Shown here: one piece after another, positions 19,490-29,909 of the stretch
How the letters are laid out: every line of letters starts with the position of its first letter
Numbering within the stretch: position 1 is the first letter of the stretch
Source: Mycolicibacterium madagascariense
GTDB taxonomy: Bacteria > Actinomycetota > Actinomycetes > Mycobacteriales > Mycobacteriaceae
Assembly: GCF_010729665.1 (NCBI RefSeq)
Contig: NZ_AP022610.1
Span: 4,588,001 to 4,652,000 of the forward strand
Direction of reading: 5' to 3'
DNA: 64,000 bases
Program-made: the position numbers and the translations under genes
The notes under the pieces: generated by a model
The model's input: the letters and a program-made list of their open reading frames with translations, nothing else
Databases searched by the model: none
What the model was told of the DNA's origin: nothing

Positions 19490-20287
19490 ATGGACACGGG
19501 CGAGCGGTACTTCGGGGACTACGCGGTCGAGAGCGTCGCCGGCCGCGGCGGATCCGCGACGGTCTACCGCGCGCACCACCTCTCGACGCCGGACCGTCCC
19601 GTGGCGCTCAAGGTGCTCGACGACCACCACCGCGACCCCGCCCACCTGACCCGGCTGCGGCGCGAATTCGACTTCGCCAGACGGGCCGCCGGACCCCACG
19701 TCGTCACGATGTACGAGTGCGGGCCGGACTGGCTCGCCATGCAGTACGTCGCGGGCGGGACGGTGACGGTCCTGACGTCGCGCACCGATCGGCTGCTGGC
19801 ACTCGCGCAGATCGCGGGCGCCCTGGACCGCGCCCACGCGCTGGGGATCGTGCACTGCGACGTCAAGCCGACGAACATCCTCGTCTGCGAGGACTTCTGG
19901 GACGGCGGGGCGGTCCTCACCGACTTCGGCATCGCCCGCGCCGTCACCGATCAGACCGACCACCGGCCCGCGCACGTCGAGGCGTCGCTGCCCTACGTCG
20001 CACCCGAGGTGCTGCGGGGCCAGCCCCCCTCACCGGCGTCCGACGAGTACGCCCTGGCGTGCACCGTCGTCGAACTCCTGACCGGCGCGCCGCCGTTCAC
20101 GGCGACCACGTCGATGGCGTTGGTCTCGGCCCACCTCAACCGCCGGGTGCCGCAGTACTCGCACCGCATCGAGTGGATACCGCGGGCCTTCGACTCGATC
20201 CTCGCCAAGGCGATGGCCAAGACGCCCGAGCTGCGCTACCAGTCCTGTTCGGAATTCCTGGCTTTGGTGGCCCGCGCCATCCGTTGA
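19490..20287 (+). CDS. Soluble non-RD serine/threonine protein kinase
   Basis: A 265-residue kinase that is almost only a catalytic domain. Visible are the glycine loop GRGGSATVYRA (19-29), VALK with Lys41, the catalytic loop HCDVKPTN near 122-129, DFGIARA near 144-150, and ASLPYVAPEVL in the activation segment. The usual HRD reads HCD, making this a non-RD kinase that probably does not need activation-loop phosphorylation. No membrane segment, PASTA or other sensor domain follows, unlike most mycobacterial Pkn proteins. The ATG at 19490 is followed 76 bases after its stop by the ansP-like permease on the same strand. Regulation of amino-acid uptake is therefore an attractive but unproven role. 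Confidence 0.9.
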   Translation: MDTGERYFGDYAVESVAGRGGSATVYRAHHLSTPDRPVALKVLDDHHRDPAHLTRLRREFDFARRAAGPHVVTMYECGPDWLAMQYVAGGTVTVLTSRTDRLLALAQIAGALDRAHALGIVHCDVKPTNILVCEDFWDGGAVLTDFGIARAVTDQTDHRPAHVEASLPYVAPEVLRGQPPSPASDEYALACTVVELLTGAPPFTATTSMALVSAHLNRRVPQYSHRIEWIPRAFDSILAKAMAKTPELRYQSCSEFLALVARAIR

Positions 20288-20363
20288 CCTGGGCCCCAAC
20301 GACGTAACTCAAGATTTACCGCGCACAGCGACGACACGGCAACTTTCCAGCTAGCGTCGACCA

Positions 20364-21878
20364 ATGACGACGGAATCGCCGAGCGCATATGACAATTCAG
20401 CACTGGCCCACGAGGAGGAGGGTTACGACAAGGGCCTCAAGCCCCGTCAGGTGCAGATGATCGCGATCGGCGGAGCCATCGGCACCGGCCTGTTCATGGG
20501 GGCCGGCGGGCGACTCGCCTCCGCGGGGCCCGGCCTGTTCATCGTCTACGCCATCTGCGGCGTGTTCGTGTTCTTCATCCTGCGGGCCCTCGGCGAGCTG
20601 GTCCTGCACCGCCCGTCGTCGGGGTCGTTCGTCTCCTACGCGCGCGAATTCCTCGGTGAGAAGGCCGCTTACGTGGCCGGCTGGATGTACTTCTTCAACT
20701 GGGCGTGCACGTCGATCGTCGACGTCACGGCCATCGCGCTGTACATGCACTACTGGGGGACCTTCAAGGCCATCCCGCAGTGGTTGATCGCGCTGATCGC
20801 CCTCGTCATCGTGCTGACCATCAACATGATCTCGGTCAAGTGGTTCGGTGAGATGGAGTTCTGGGCCGCGTTGATCAAAGTCGTTGCGCTGGTGACGTTC
20901 CTCGTCGTCGGCATCGTCTACCTCGCCGGTCGCTTCAAGGTCGATGGCGCCCCCACCGGCCCGTCGGTCATCACCGACCACGGGGGCATCCTGCCCAACG
21001 GCGTGCTGGCCCTGGTCGTCATCACCTCGGGCGTCATCTTCGCCTATGCCGCAGTCGAACTCGTCGGCACCGCGGCGGGCGAGACGGAGAATCCGGCCAA
21101 GATCATGCCGCGTGCCATCAACTCGGTGATCCTGCGCATCGCGATCTTCTACGTGGGCTCCCTGGTCCTGCTGGCCCTGCTGCTGCCGTTCACCTCCTAC
21201 AAGGCGGGCACCAGTCCCTTCGTGACGTTCTTCTCCAGCATCGGCGTGCCCGCCGCGGGCGACATCATGAACTTCGTGGTGCTGACGGCGGCCCTGTCGA
21301 GCCTCAATGCCGGGCTGTACTCGACGGGTCGCATCCTGCGGTCGATGTCGATGAACGGCAGCGCCCCGAAGTTCACCGCGAAGATGTCCAGCCGCGGGGT
21401 GCCGTGGGCGGGCATCGCACTGACCGCCTGCTTCACCGTCGTCGGCGTGTTCCTGAACCTGGTGGTGCCCGCGGAGGCGTTCAACATCGCGCTGGACCTG
21501 TCGGCGCTCGGCATCATCGCCTCGTGGGCGACCATCGTGATCTGCCAGATCCAGCTGTACCGCTGGTCGCAGAAGGGCATCCTGGAGCGGCCCAGCTTCC
21601 GGCTCTTCGCCACGCCCTACACCAGCTACGCCACGCTGCTGTTCCTACTCGCCGTGACCGTGCTGATGTGCATCGAGAACTACTGGAACGCGGTCGCGCT
21701 GGTCGTGATCGTCCCCGCGCTCGTCGGCGGCTGGTACCTGGTGCGTGGCCGCGTCCTGTCCGCGGCTCAGGAACGCGTCGGGATCACCGGCAACTACCCG
21801 GTGTACGCCGAGACGCCGCTGCAGGCCGAATACCTGGCCAGGGACCGGCAGGACAAGGCCCCGCACGACGAGGGCTGA
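20364..21878 (+). CDS. ansP: L-asparagine permease, AnsP-like APC transporter
   Basis: A 504-residue amino-acid/proton symporter with about twelve hydrophobic segments. Long stretches agree with E. coli and mycobacterial AnsP as I remember them: [60 protein letters not shown] and [20 protein letters not shown]. The consensus GAIGTGLF of TM1 and the acidic ELVGTAAGE segment of TM6 are intact. Asparagine supplies nitrogen and, through deamidation, acid resistance in mycobacteria. It is inserted between ispE and ksgA together with the kinase. Exact specificity (Asn versus other amides) is inferred from similarity only. Confidence 0.9.
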   Translation: MTTESPSAYDNSALAHEEEGYDKGLKPRQVQMIAIGGAIGTGLFMGAGGRLASAGPGLFIVYAICGVFVFFILRALGELVLHRPSSGSFVSYAREFLGEKAAYVAGWMYFFNWACTSIVDVTAIALYMHYWGTFKAIPQWLIALIALVIVLTINMISVKWFGEMEFWAALIKVVALVTFLVVGIVYLAGRFKVDGAPTGPSVITDHGGILPNGVLALVVITSGVIFAYAAVELVGTAAGETENPAKIMPRAINSVILRIAIFYVGSLVLLALLLPFTSYKAGTSPFVTFFSSIGVPAAGDIMNFVVLTAALSSLNAGLYSTGRILRSMSMNGSAPKFTAKMSSRGVPWAGIALTACFTVVGVFLNLVVPAEAFNIALDLSALGIIASWATIVICQIQLYRWSQKGILERPSFRLFATPYTSYATLLFLLAVTVLMCIENYWNAVALVVIVPALVGGWYLVRGRVLSAAQERVGITGNYPVYAETPLQAEYLARDRQDKAPHDEG

Positions 21879-21939
21879 CGGGCCCCCGCCCACATGACGG
21901 GCCCCGCCCGACAGCTGACGGGGCCGCCCGGCCTACCGA

Positions 21940-21968
21940 CGTCCGCGTGTACTCAGTACACGCGGACG
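21940..21968. terminator. Perfect 14-bp palindrome at convergent ansP/ksgA ends
   Basis: CGTCCGCGTGTACT, one C, then AGTACACGCGGACG form an uninterrupted 14-bp stem with a one-base centre. It overlaps the last codons and the stop of ksgA (21953-21955) and lies 61 bases past the ansP stop, so it can form in transcripts from either side. Just before it, 21885-21931 holds three imperfect copies of a TGACGGGCCCCGCCC-like unit. A terminator is the simplest reading. The very tight loop would also suit a protein-binding site. Confidence 0.6.
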
Positions 21969-22810
21969 TTCGGCGCCTGGGGGGCGTCGATCTGGCCGGA
22001 ACGCTGCAGCAGTCGGACGAAGTCGGCGATGCCGAGCGTCTCCCCGCGGCGGGCGGGATCGATGCTCGCCGACAGCAGGCGCTCGGCGGACTCGTTGCCC
22101 GACCCGGCCCATTCGGCGAACGCGTTGCGCGAGGTCTTGCGGCGCTGCGCGAAGGCGATGTCGATGAGCTCGAAGACCTGGTTGCGGAAGGCGTCGTCCG
22201 TCGGCCATGGCGAGGTCTCGTACCGGTCGATGCGGACCAGCCCGGAGTACACCCGGGGAATCGGCCAGAACACCGTCGGGGAGACCATGCCGTGCCGCCG
22301 CACGTTTCCGTAGAAGCGGATCTTGGCGCTGGGGACGCCGTAGTCCTTGCCGCCCGGTTCGGCCGCGAGCCGCTCGGCGACCTCGGCCTGCACCATCACC
22401 ATGACGGTGCGGATCGTCGGGAACGAGGCGAGCAGGTGCAGCAGCGCGGGCACCGCGACGTTGTACGGCAGGTTCGCGACGAGCGCGGTGGGCTGCTCGT
22501 CGAGGTCGGACGGCATCAGGTCCAACACGTCACTGTTGAGGACCGTGAGCCTGCCGATTTCGCTGTGGGAGTGGTCAGCAACCGTCTTGGGGAGTTGGCG
22601 CGCCAACACGGGGTCGATCTCGACGGCCGTCACCTTGGAACCGCGATCGAGCAGCGCCAACGTCAGGGAGCCCAGGCCAGGGCCCACCTCGAGCACCACG
22701 TCGTTCCGGTTGACTCCGGAAGCCGACACGATGCGGCGCACGGTGTTGGCGTCGTGGACGAAGTTCTGCCCAAACGCCTTACGTGGCCGGAACTCGAGTT
22801 CCTTCGCCAA
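21953..22810 (-). CDS. ksgA: 16S rRNA dimethyladenosine transferase KsgA/RsmA
   Basis: A 285-residue methyltransferase that dimethylates two adjacent adenines near the 3' end of 16S rRNA during 30S maturation. It has FGQNFVHD, the SAM motif [18 protein letters not shown], and the catalytic NLPYN at residue 113. A TTG at 22810 ([11 protein letters not shown]) is the only common start codon after an in-frame TAG. The codons just upstream ([13 protein letters not shown], beginning with CTG) resemble the N-terminus annotated in M. tuberculosis, so a rarer start is possible. rpfB ends 35 bases upstream, keeping the rpfB-ksgA pair. Confidence 0.95.
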   Translation of the reverse strand: MAKELEFRPRKAFGQNFVHDANTVRRIVSASGVNRNDVVLEVGPGLGSLTLALLDRGSKVTAVEIDPVLARQLPKTVADHSHSEIGRLTVLNSDVLDLMPSDLDEQPTALVANLPYNVAVPALLHLLASFPTIRTVMVMVQAEVAERLAAEPGGKDYGVPSAKIRFYGNVRRHGMVSPTVFWPIPRVYSGLVRIDRYETSPWPTDDAFRNQVFELIDIAFAQRRKTSRNAFAEWAGSGNESAERLLSASIDPARRGETLGIADFVRLLQRSGQIDAPQAPNVRVY

Positions 22811-22845
22811 GTGTCTTATCTCGGTCCGCCCGAGTAGCCGAATCG

Positions 22846-24024
<1,179 letters not shown>

Positions 24025-24074
24025 TCATTGACACCAGGACGGTAACGAAGTCACCAGATCCGAGCAACTTGCGC

Positions 24075-24926
24075 TCACCTGCGGATTCCGTAGATTCGCG
24101 ACGCGTTCTCCCAGGTCTCCCGCGCCAGCTCGGCGGCGGGCCTGCCCACGAGCTCGGACAATGCCCGCACGGTGTAGGGCAGACAGTACGACTCGTTCGG
24201 CGCGCCGCGGAACGGATGCGGCGTCAGAAACGGCGCGTCGGTCTCGACGAGGAGCTGGCTCGCGGGGATCAGCGCGGCGGCCTCGCGCAGCTCTCTGGCG
24301 TTGCGGAAGCTGACGGTGCCCGACAGGCTCAGCAGCCAGCCGGCCTCGACGCAGGTGCGGGCCATCTCGGCGCCGGAGGAGAAGCAGTGGAAGATCACCA
24401 CCTCCGGCGCGCCCTCCGCGGCGAGCACGTCGAGGACCGCGGCGTCGGCGTCGCGATTGTGGATCATCAGCGGCTTGCCGGTGCGCTTGGCCAGGTCGAT
24501 GTGCCAGGCGAACGCGTCGCGCTGCTCGGCAGGCGTCGCGCAGCCGTCGAGGCGGCCGGGCCAGTACAGGTCCATCCCGGTCTCGCCGATCGCCACCACG
24601 CGCTCCCCCGCGGCCAGCCGTTCCAGCTCCGCCCTGGCGTCGTCGGTGAGTGCGTTGGCCCGGGTGGGGTGCAGCGCCACCGCGGCGTACACCCGCGGGT
24701 CCCAGTCGGCGGCCGCCGCCGCCCAGCGGGCCGAGTCGAGATCGTCGGCGATCGTGACGACCGCCTCGACGCCGACGGCCTGGGCCCGGTCCAGGATGAC
24801 CCGGACGTCGTCGGCGTCGACCGCCCCGCACGCGTCGAGATGGGTGTGGGCGTCGATGAGCCGGCCGACGGGCTCCGGCGGGGGCGGCGGCTCGGCCCGC
24901 CTGCGGTCACGACTCACCGGCAACAC
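24075..24926 (-). CDS. tatD: TatD-family metal-dependent deoxyribonuclease
   Basis: A 283-residue TIM-barrel hydrolase. The metal site is visible: HTH in LIDAHTHLDACG, VAIGETGMDLYWP with the Glu ligand, His in PLMIHNRDAD and FHCFSSG, and LVETDAPFLTPHPFRG with the Asp ligand. GTG 24926 includes a polar extension with RRRAEPPPPPEPVG before the barrel. A start at GTG 24917 (VSRDRRR) is equally possible. It is divergent from metG with only 17 bases between the starts, so the two promoters must overlap or lie inside the genes. The TatD family has DNase and D-aminoacyl-tRNA-deacylase members. Confidence 0.93.
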   Translation of the reverse strand: MLPVSRDRRRAEPPPPPEPVGRLIDAHTHLDACGAVDADDVRVILDRAQAVGVEAVVTIADDLDSARWAAAAADWDPRVYAAVALHPTRANALTDDARAELERLAAGERVVAIGETGMDLYWPGRLDGCATPAEQRDAFAWHIDLAKRTGKPLMIHNRDADAAVLDVLAAEGAPEVVIFHCFSSGAEMARTCVEAGWLLSLSGTVSFRNARELREAAALIPASQLLVETDAPFLTPHPFRGAPNESYCLPYTVRALSELVGRPAAELARETWENASRIYGIRR

Positions 24927-24943
24927 CTTAAGGTGACGGGGTC

Positions 24944-26491
24944 ATGAGTGAGCCCTTCTACGTCACCACCGCCATCGCGTACCCCAACGGTGCGCCGCAC
25001 ATCGGGCACGCCTACGAGTACGTCGCGACCGACGCGATCGCCCGGTTCAAGCGCCTCGACGGATTCGACGTGCGCTACCTCACCGGCACCGACGAGCACG
25101 GCCTCAAGATGGCGCAGACCGCGGCCGCCGAGGGCATTCCGACCGCCGAGCTCGCCCGGCGCAACTCCGACGCGTTCGAGGCGATGCAGGAGAAGCTCGG
25201 CATCTCCTTCGACCGGTTCATCCGCACGACCGACCCCGATCACGTCGAGGCGTCGATCGCGATCTGGCGCGCCATGGACGCCAACGGCGACATCTACCTC
25301 GACTCTTACTCCGGCTGGTACTCCGTGCGCGACGAGCGGTTCTTCGCCGAGGACGAGCTCGAGGTGCTCGCCGACGGGACGCGGGTGGCCGCCGAGACGG
25401 GCACCCCGGTCACGTGGACCGAGGAGCAGACCTACTTCTTCCGTCTGTCGGCCTACGCCGATCGGCTGCTGGCGCACTACGAGGCCCACCCCGAGTTCAT
25501 CGGGCCCGACGTCCGGCGCAACGAGATCGTCAGCTTCGTCTCCGGCGGCCTGCGCGACCTGTCGATCTCGCGCACCACGTTCGACTGGGGCGTGCAGGTC
25601 CCCGACCACCCCGACCACGTCATGTACGTGTGGGTCGACGCCCTGACCAACTACCTGACCGGCGCGGGCTACCCGGACACGTCGTCGGAGGCCTACCGCC
25701 GCTACTGGCCCGCCGATCTGCACATGATCGGCAAGGACATCATCCGCTTCCACGCCGTCTACTGGCCGGCGTTCCTCATGTCGGCGGGGCTCGAGCTGCC
25801 CAAGCGGGTGTTCGCCCACGGCTTCCTGTTCAACAGCGGCGAGAAGATGAGCAAGTCGGTCGGCAACGTCGTCGACCCCGTCGCGCTGGTCGACGCGTTC
25901 GGACTGGACCAGGTGCGCTACTTCCTGCTGCGCGAGGTGCCGTTCGGACAGGACGGCAGCTACAGCGAGGACGGCATCGTCAGCCGGATCAACACCGACC
26001 TCGCCAACGAGCTGGGCAACCTGGCGCAGCGGTCGCTGTCGATGGTGAACAAGAACCTCGGCGGCGCCGTCCCGCAGCCGGGTCCGCTCACCGCCGACGA
26101 CACCGCGCTGCTGGCGCTCGCCGACGGGTTGTTGGAGAAGGTCCGCGCCCACTTCGACGGGCAGGCCATGCACCTCGCGCTGGAGGCGATCTGGCTGATG
26201 CTCGGCGCCGCCAACCGCTACTTCTCCGCGCAGGAGCCGTGGGTGTTGCGCAAGTCCGCCGACGACGCCGACCAGGACCGCTTTAGGACGACGCTGTACA
26301 CGACGCTCGAGGTCGTACGGATCGCGGCGCTGCTGGTGCAGCCCGTGATGCCGGGCTCGGCGAGCCGGCTGCTCGACCTGTTGGGCCAGCCCGCCGACGC
26401 GCGGCAGTTCACCGACGTCGCGACCCGCATCGCGCCGGGGACCGCGCTGCCGACGCCCCAGGGCGTGTTCCCCCGCCACCAGGTGGAGTGA
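24944..26491 (+). CDS. metG: Methionyl-tRNA synthetase
   Basis: A 515-residue class I synthetase. The HIGH motif is at residues 19-22 ([10 protein letters not shown]) and KMSKS near 302 ([11 protein letters not shown]). The GTDEHGLKM region binds methionine and ATP. There is no four-Cys zinc knuckle in the connective peptide and no C-terminal tRNA-binding EMAP domain, so it is the short monomeric mycobacterial type. The ATG at 24944 gives [16 protein letters not shown]. It ends 61 bases before the ECF41-type operon on the same strand, in a gap that contains that operon's promoter. Confidence 0.97.
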   Translation: MSEPFYVTTAIAYPNGAPHIGHAYEYVATDAIARFKRLDGFDVRYLTGTDEHGLKMAQTAAAEGIPTAELARRNSDAFEAMQEKLGISFDRFIRTTDPDHVEASIAIWRAMDANGDIYLDSYSGWYSVRDERFFAEDELEVLADGTRVAAETGTPVTWTEEQTYFFRLSAYADRLLAHYEAHPEFIGPDVRRNEIVSFVSGGLRDLSISRTTFDWGVQVPDHPDHVMYVWVDALTNYLTGAGYPDTSSEAYRRYWPADLHMIGKDIIRFHAVYWPAFLMSAGLELPKRVFAHGFLFNSGEKMSKSVGNVVDPVALVDAFGLDQVRYFLLREVPFGQDGSYSEDGIVSRINTDLANELGNLAQRSLSMVNKNLGGAVPQPGPLTADDTALLALADGLLEKVRAHFDGQAMHLALEAIWLMLGAANRYFSAQEPWVLRKSADDADQDRFRTTLYTTLEVVRIAALLVQPVMPGSASRLLDLLGQPADARQFTDVATRIAPGTALPTPQGVFPRHQVE

Positions 26492-26516
26492 CCCGCGCCG
26501 CACTCGCGGCGCGAGA

Positions 26517-26545
26517 TGTCACACTTCGTCGGCCGGAGGTGTCTG
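26517..26545 (+). promoter_or_regulatory. ECF41/SigJ-type promoter, near-leaderless
   Basis: TGTCACA at 26517-26523, 16 bases, then TGTCTG at 26540-26545. I recall TGTCACA-N16-CGTC for ECF41 and GTCACA-N16-CGTCCT for mycobacterial SigJ; the -35 matches exactly and the spacing is exact. The -10 differs at the first base. The start codon of the FAD oxidoreductase is at 26553, so a transcript beginning 6-8 bases past the -10 would be leaderless. The operon encodes the matching sigma factor, so this looks autoregulatory. Confidence 0.75.
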
Positions 26546-26552
26546 AAGGGGC

Positions 26553-27749
26553 ATGACCACACCCGAAGAACATCCCAACGCACACACCACCGTCGTCGTC
26601 GTGGGCGGCGGGTATGCCGGCGTCGTCGCGGCCAACCGCCTGCGCGTCGACCCCGGCGTCGCCGTCACCCTCGTCAACCCGCGGCCCGCCTTCGTCGAGC
26701 GGATCCGGCTGCACCAGCTCCTCACCGGGTCCGACGACGCGCGCGTCGACTACGCCCACGTGCTGTCCGCCGACGTCCGCCTGCTCGTCGACACCGCGGA
26801 CCGCATCGACGCGTCAACGCGCACCGTGGCGCTCGGCTCCGGGGCGACGATCGGATATGACTACCTCGTCTACGCCGTCGGCAGCACCGGGGCCGCCGAC
26901 GTGCCCGGCGTCGCGGCGTTCGCCCGCTCCGTCTCGGACTGGGAGTCGGCGCAGGCGCTGCGGGCGGCGCTGGCCCGGATCGACCCCGGTGCGCCGGTCG
27001 TCGTCGTCGGCGCGGGCCCGACGGGCATCGAGACGGCGGCCGAACTCGCCGAGCAGGGGCGGGCCGTCACGCTGGTGTGCGGCGGTGTGCTCGGCCCGTA
27101 CTTCGCGGCGCCGGCCCGACGGGCGGTGGCCCGCCGGATGCGCACGTTGGGCGTGACCGTCGTCGAGGGGCCGGGCACCACGGCCGTCGAGGTGCGCGCG
27201 GACGCGGTGCGACTGGCCGACGGTCGCCTGCTGCCCAGCGCCATCACCATCTGGACGGCCGGTTTCGACGTGCCCGACCTCGCGGCCCGCAGCGGTCTGA
27301 CGACCGACGCCGTCGGGCGGTTGCTGACGGATGAGACGCTGACGAGCGTGGACAGCCCATTCGTCGTCGCGGCGGGCGACGCCGCGACGCCGTCGGGTCA
27401 GCCGCTGCGGATGAGCTGCCAGGCGGCCATGCCCCTCGGCGCACAGGCGGCCAACACGGTGCTCAGCCGCATCGCGGGCACGCCACCCGCGACGGTCGAG
27501 CAGGCGTTCACCGGGCAGTGCGTCAGCCTGGGCCGCCGGGGTGCCGTCGTCCAGCTGGCGCATCTCGACGATCGAGTCATGCCGGTGTACCTCGGCGGGC
27601 GCGCCGCCGCGGCGGTCAAGGAACTGGTGTGCAGGGGCACGATCGCGTTCCTCGCCCGAGAGGCCCGCACGCCCGGCTCCTACGTCTGGCTCAAGGGCGG
27701 CAAGCGGGCCAATAGCCTGGCGGCCGTCGAGAGCGCGCCCGCGCGATGA
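26553..27749 (+). CDS. FAD-dependent NADH dehydrogenase-like oxidoreductase
   Basis: A 398-residue two-dinucleotide-fold flavoprotein of the NDH-2/pyridine-nucleotide-disulfide family. The first Rossmann motif is VVVVGGGYAGVVAANRLR near the N-terminus, and the second VVVVGAGPTGIETAAELAEQ near 150. The FAD-binding GDAA appears in FVVAAGDAATPSGQP near 275. No redox CxxxxC pair or C-terminal membrane helix is seen. Its last codons overlap the sigma-factor start (ATGA, 27746-27749). ECF41 sigma factors are typically encoded beside an oxidoreductase of this sort, thought to be their main or only target besides themselves. Confidence 0.92.
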   Translation: MTTPEEHPNAHTTVVVVGGGYAGVVAANRLRVDPGVAVTLVNPRPAFVERIRLHQLLTGSDDARVDYAHVLSADVRLLVDTADRIDASTRTVALGSGATIGYDYLVYAVGSTGAADVPGVAAFARSVSDWESAQALRAALARIDPGAPVVVVGAGPTGIETAAELAEQGRAVTLVCGGVLGPYFAAPARRAVARRMRTLGVTVVEGPGTTAVEVRADAVRLADGRLLPSAITIWTAGFDVPDLAARSGLTTDAVGRLLTDETLTSVDSPFVVAAGDAATPSGQPLRMSCQAAMPLGAQAANTVLSRIAGTPPATVEQAFTGQCVSLGRRGAVVQLAHLDDRVMPVYLGGRAAAAVKELVCRGTIAFLAREARTPGSYVWLKGGKRANSLAAVESAPAR

Positions 27750-28639
27750 GCACCGACGAGCACGCCGAGCGGTTCACCGCCCTGCGACCGCTGCTGTTCA
27801 CCATCGCCTACGAAATACTCGGCAGCGCAACCGAATCCGACGACGTACTGCAGGAGAGCTACCTGCGGTGGGCGCAGGTCGACCTGACCCGCGTGCGCGA
27901 CACCAAGGCCTATCTCGCCCAACTCGTCACCCGCCAGGCGCTCAACGCCCTGCGGTCGGCCGCCCGCAGGCGCGAGGACTACGTCGGGCCGTGGCTGCCC
28001 GAGCCGCTCCTGCTCGACGGCGGCGACCCGTCCTCGGACGTGGTGCTCGCGGAGTCGGTGTCGATGGCCATGATGGTCGTCCTCGAAACGCTCGGCCCCG
28101 ACGAGCGGGCGGTGTTCGTGCTACGCGAGGTGTTCGGCTTCGGGCACGACGACATCGCCGCGACGCTCGGCAAGTCCGTGGCCGCGGTCCGTCAGATGGC
28201 CCACCGCGCGCGGGCGCACGTGCAGGCGCGGCGCAGGCGGTTCGAGCCCGTCGACCCCGTGCGGTCCCACGAGCTCACCGCCCGGTTCTTCGCGGCCGCG
28301 GCCACCGGTGAGGTCGAGCCGCTGCTGGCGATGCTCGCGCCCGACGTCGTGTGGACCGCCGACAGCGACGGCAAGGCCAGCGCGGCTCGCAGGCCGATCG
28401 TCGGCGCGGACCGGGTGGCCCGATTGGTCGTCGGCCTGACCCGGCTCGTCGGCGAGGGCGTCCGTCTGGAGCCCGGGTTCTACAACGGCGCTCCCGCGCT
28501 GGTGCTCTACGACGACGACCGGCTGGAGGGGATCGTCCTCGTCGAGATCACCGACGGCCTCATCACGAACTTCTATGCCATGCGCAACCCCGAGAAGCTG
28601 GGTGGGGTGACGGTCGCCAGGGAGATAGCCCGCACGTGA
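27746..28639 (+). CDS. ECF41-type sigma factor, SigJ-like
   Basis: A 297-residue sigma factor. Sigma-70 region 2 lies at about 10-80 (AYEILGSATESDDVLQESYL) and region 4 at about 110-165 (LGPDERAVFVLREVFGFGHD, then DIAATLGKSVAAVRQMAHRA). A SnoaL/NTF2-like C-terminal domain follows (about 175-295). That domain carries counterparts of the two ECF41 motifs: SDGKA for DGGGKV and NPEKL for NPDKL. In ECF41 proteins the fused domain replaces a separate anti-sigma factor. There is no anti-sigma gene here, in agreement. It is co-transcribed with and overlaps the FAD oxidoreductase. M. tuberculosis SigJ has the same architecture; orthology is not certain. Confidence 0.92.
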   Translation: MSTDEHAERFTALRPLLFTIAYEILGSATESDDVLQESYLRWAQVDLTRVRDTKAYLAQLVTRQALNALRSAARRREDYVGPWLPEPLLLDGGDPSSDVVLAESVSMAMMVVLETLGPDERAVFVLREVFGFGHDDIAATLGKSVAAVRQMAHRARAHVQARRRRFEPVDPVRSHELTARFFAAAATGEVEPLLAMLAPDVVWTADSDGKASAARRPIVGADRVARLVVGLTRLVGEGVRLEPGFYNGAPALVLYDDDRLEGIVLVEITDGLITNFYAMRNPEKLGGVTVAREIART

Positions 28640-28652
28640 CAGGCTAGGGCCC

Positions 28653-29909
28653 GTGCGGGTCGAGCGAATCAGCGTGTCGCGCAGCGCTCCGGACGTGCTG
28701 CGCGTCCTCGCGGCCGCCACGGCGACGCTGGGGCTGCCCTCGCCCGCCGCCCTCACCGGCAGCTGGTTCGGCTCGCGCGCGGTGATCGCGCCGAGCGTCG
28801 CGATCGCCCCCGTCGACCCCACCGCGGTGTTCGACGTGGGTCCCGGAACGCCGGGCCGGGTCGTCGGCGGAGGGTGGATCGGGTACCTGTCCTACCCCGA
28901 CGGGGGCAGCCTCGGCGGGGGCGCACGCATCCCCGTCGCGGCCGGCGGCTGGACCGATCACGTGCTGCGCCTGGCCGACGACGGTGCCTGGTGGTACGAA
29001 AGCCTTTCTGGTGCACCGCTTCCCGATTGGATCGCGCGAGCGCTCGCAGCCGAGCCGCCCGCAGCGGCCTGTCACGTCGACTGGGACGACGCCGACCGCG
29101 AGACGCACCGCGCCGGCGTGCTGGCCTGCCTGGACGCCATCGGCGCGGGCGAGGTGTACCAGGCCTGCGTGTGCACGCAGTTCCGCGGTCGGGTGACCGG
29201 CTCCCCCGTCGACTTCTTCGCCGACGCCGTGACCCGGACCGGCCCCGCGCGCGCCGCGTTCGTGGCGGCCGACTGGGGTGCGGTGGCGTCGTTGTCGCCG
29301 GAGTCGTTCCTCCGCCGCACCGGGGACGTCGTCACCTCGAGCCCGATCAAGGGCACGCTGCCGCTCGACGAGCCGCCCTCGGCGTTGCTCGCATCGGCCA
29401 AGGACGTCGCTGAGAACGTCATGATCGTCGACCTCGTCCGCAACGACCTCGGCCGGGTCGCCGTCACCGGATCGGTCACCGTGCCCGAGCTGCTGCGGGT
29501 GCACCGCGCGCCCGGCGTGTGGCATCTGGTCTCGACGGTGGCGGCCCGGGTCGATCCCGCCGTGCCCATGTCGACCCTGCTCGACGCGACCTTCCCGCCG
29601 GCCTCGGTCACGGGCACGCCGAAGGGCCGCGCCCGTCGGCTGCTGGCCTCCTGGGAACCCCATCGTCGCGGAATCTATTGCGGCACAGTCGGTTTGGCGT
29701 CACCACTGGCGGGCACCGAACTCAACGTCGCGATCCGCACCGTGGAGTTCGACGCGGCGGGCAACGCGGTGCTCGGCGTCGGCGGCGGCATCACGGCCGA
29801 CTCGGATCCCGACGCCGAGTGGCGGGAGTGCCTGCACAAGGCGGCCCCGATCCTCGCGGGTTCCTCACTGCCGCGCGCGCAGGACCGCGTCGTAGAGGTC
29901 ACGACGTGA
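28653..29909 (+). CDS. pabB: Aminodeoxychorismate synthase component I / anthranilate synthase-like
   Basis: A 418-residue chorismate-binding enzyme that aminates chorismate to ADC for folate synthesis. The conserved C-terminal core is intact: IGAGEVYQACVC, SPESFLRR, SSPIKGTLP, ENVMIVDLVRNDLGRV, TFPPASVTGTPKGRA, GIYCGTVGL and GGGITADSDPDAEW. In PabB numbering the PIKGT site distinguishes it from TrpE-like enzymes. The start is GTG 28653, 13 bases after the sigma-factor stop. The 3' end overlaps the convergent rsmI by 45 bases. This is the remembered M. tuberculosis position (Rv1005c). Confidence 0.93.
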   Translation: MRVERISVSRSAPDVLRVLAAATATLGLPSPAALTGSWFGSRAVIAPSVAIAPVDPTAVFDVGPGTPGRVVGGGWIGYLSYPDGGSLGGGARIPVAAGGWTDHVLRLADDGAWWYESLSGAPLPDWIARALAAEPPAAACHVDWDDADRETHRAGVLACLDAIGAGEVYQACVCTQFRGRVTGSPVDFFADAVTRTGPARAAFVAADWGAVASLSPESFLRRTGDVVTSSPIKGTLPLDEPPSALLASAKDVAENVMIVDLVRNDLGRVAVTGSVTVPELLRVHRAPGVWHLVSTVAARVDPAVPMSTLLDATFPPASVTGTPKGRARRLLASWEPHRRGIYCGTVGLASPLAGTELNVAIRTVEFDAAGNAVLGVGGGITADSDPDAEWRECLHKAAPILAGSSLPRAQDRVVEVTT

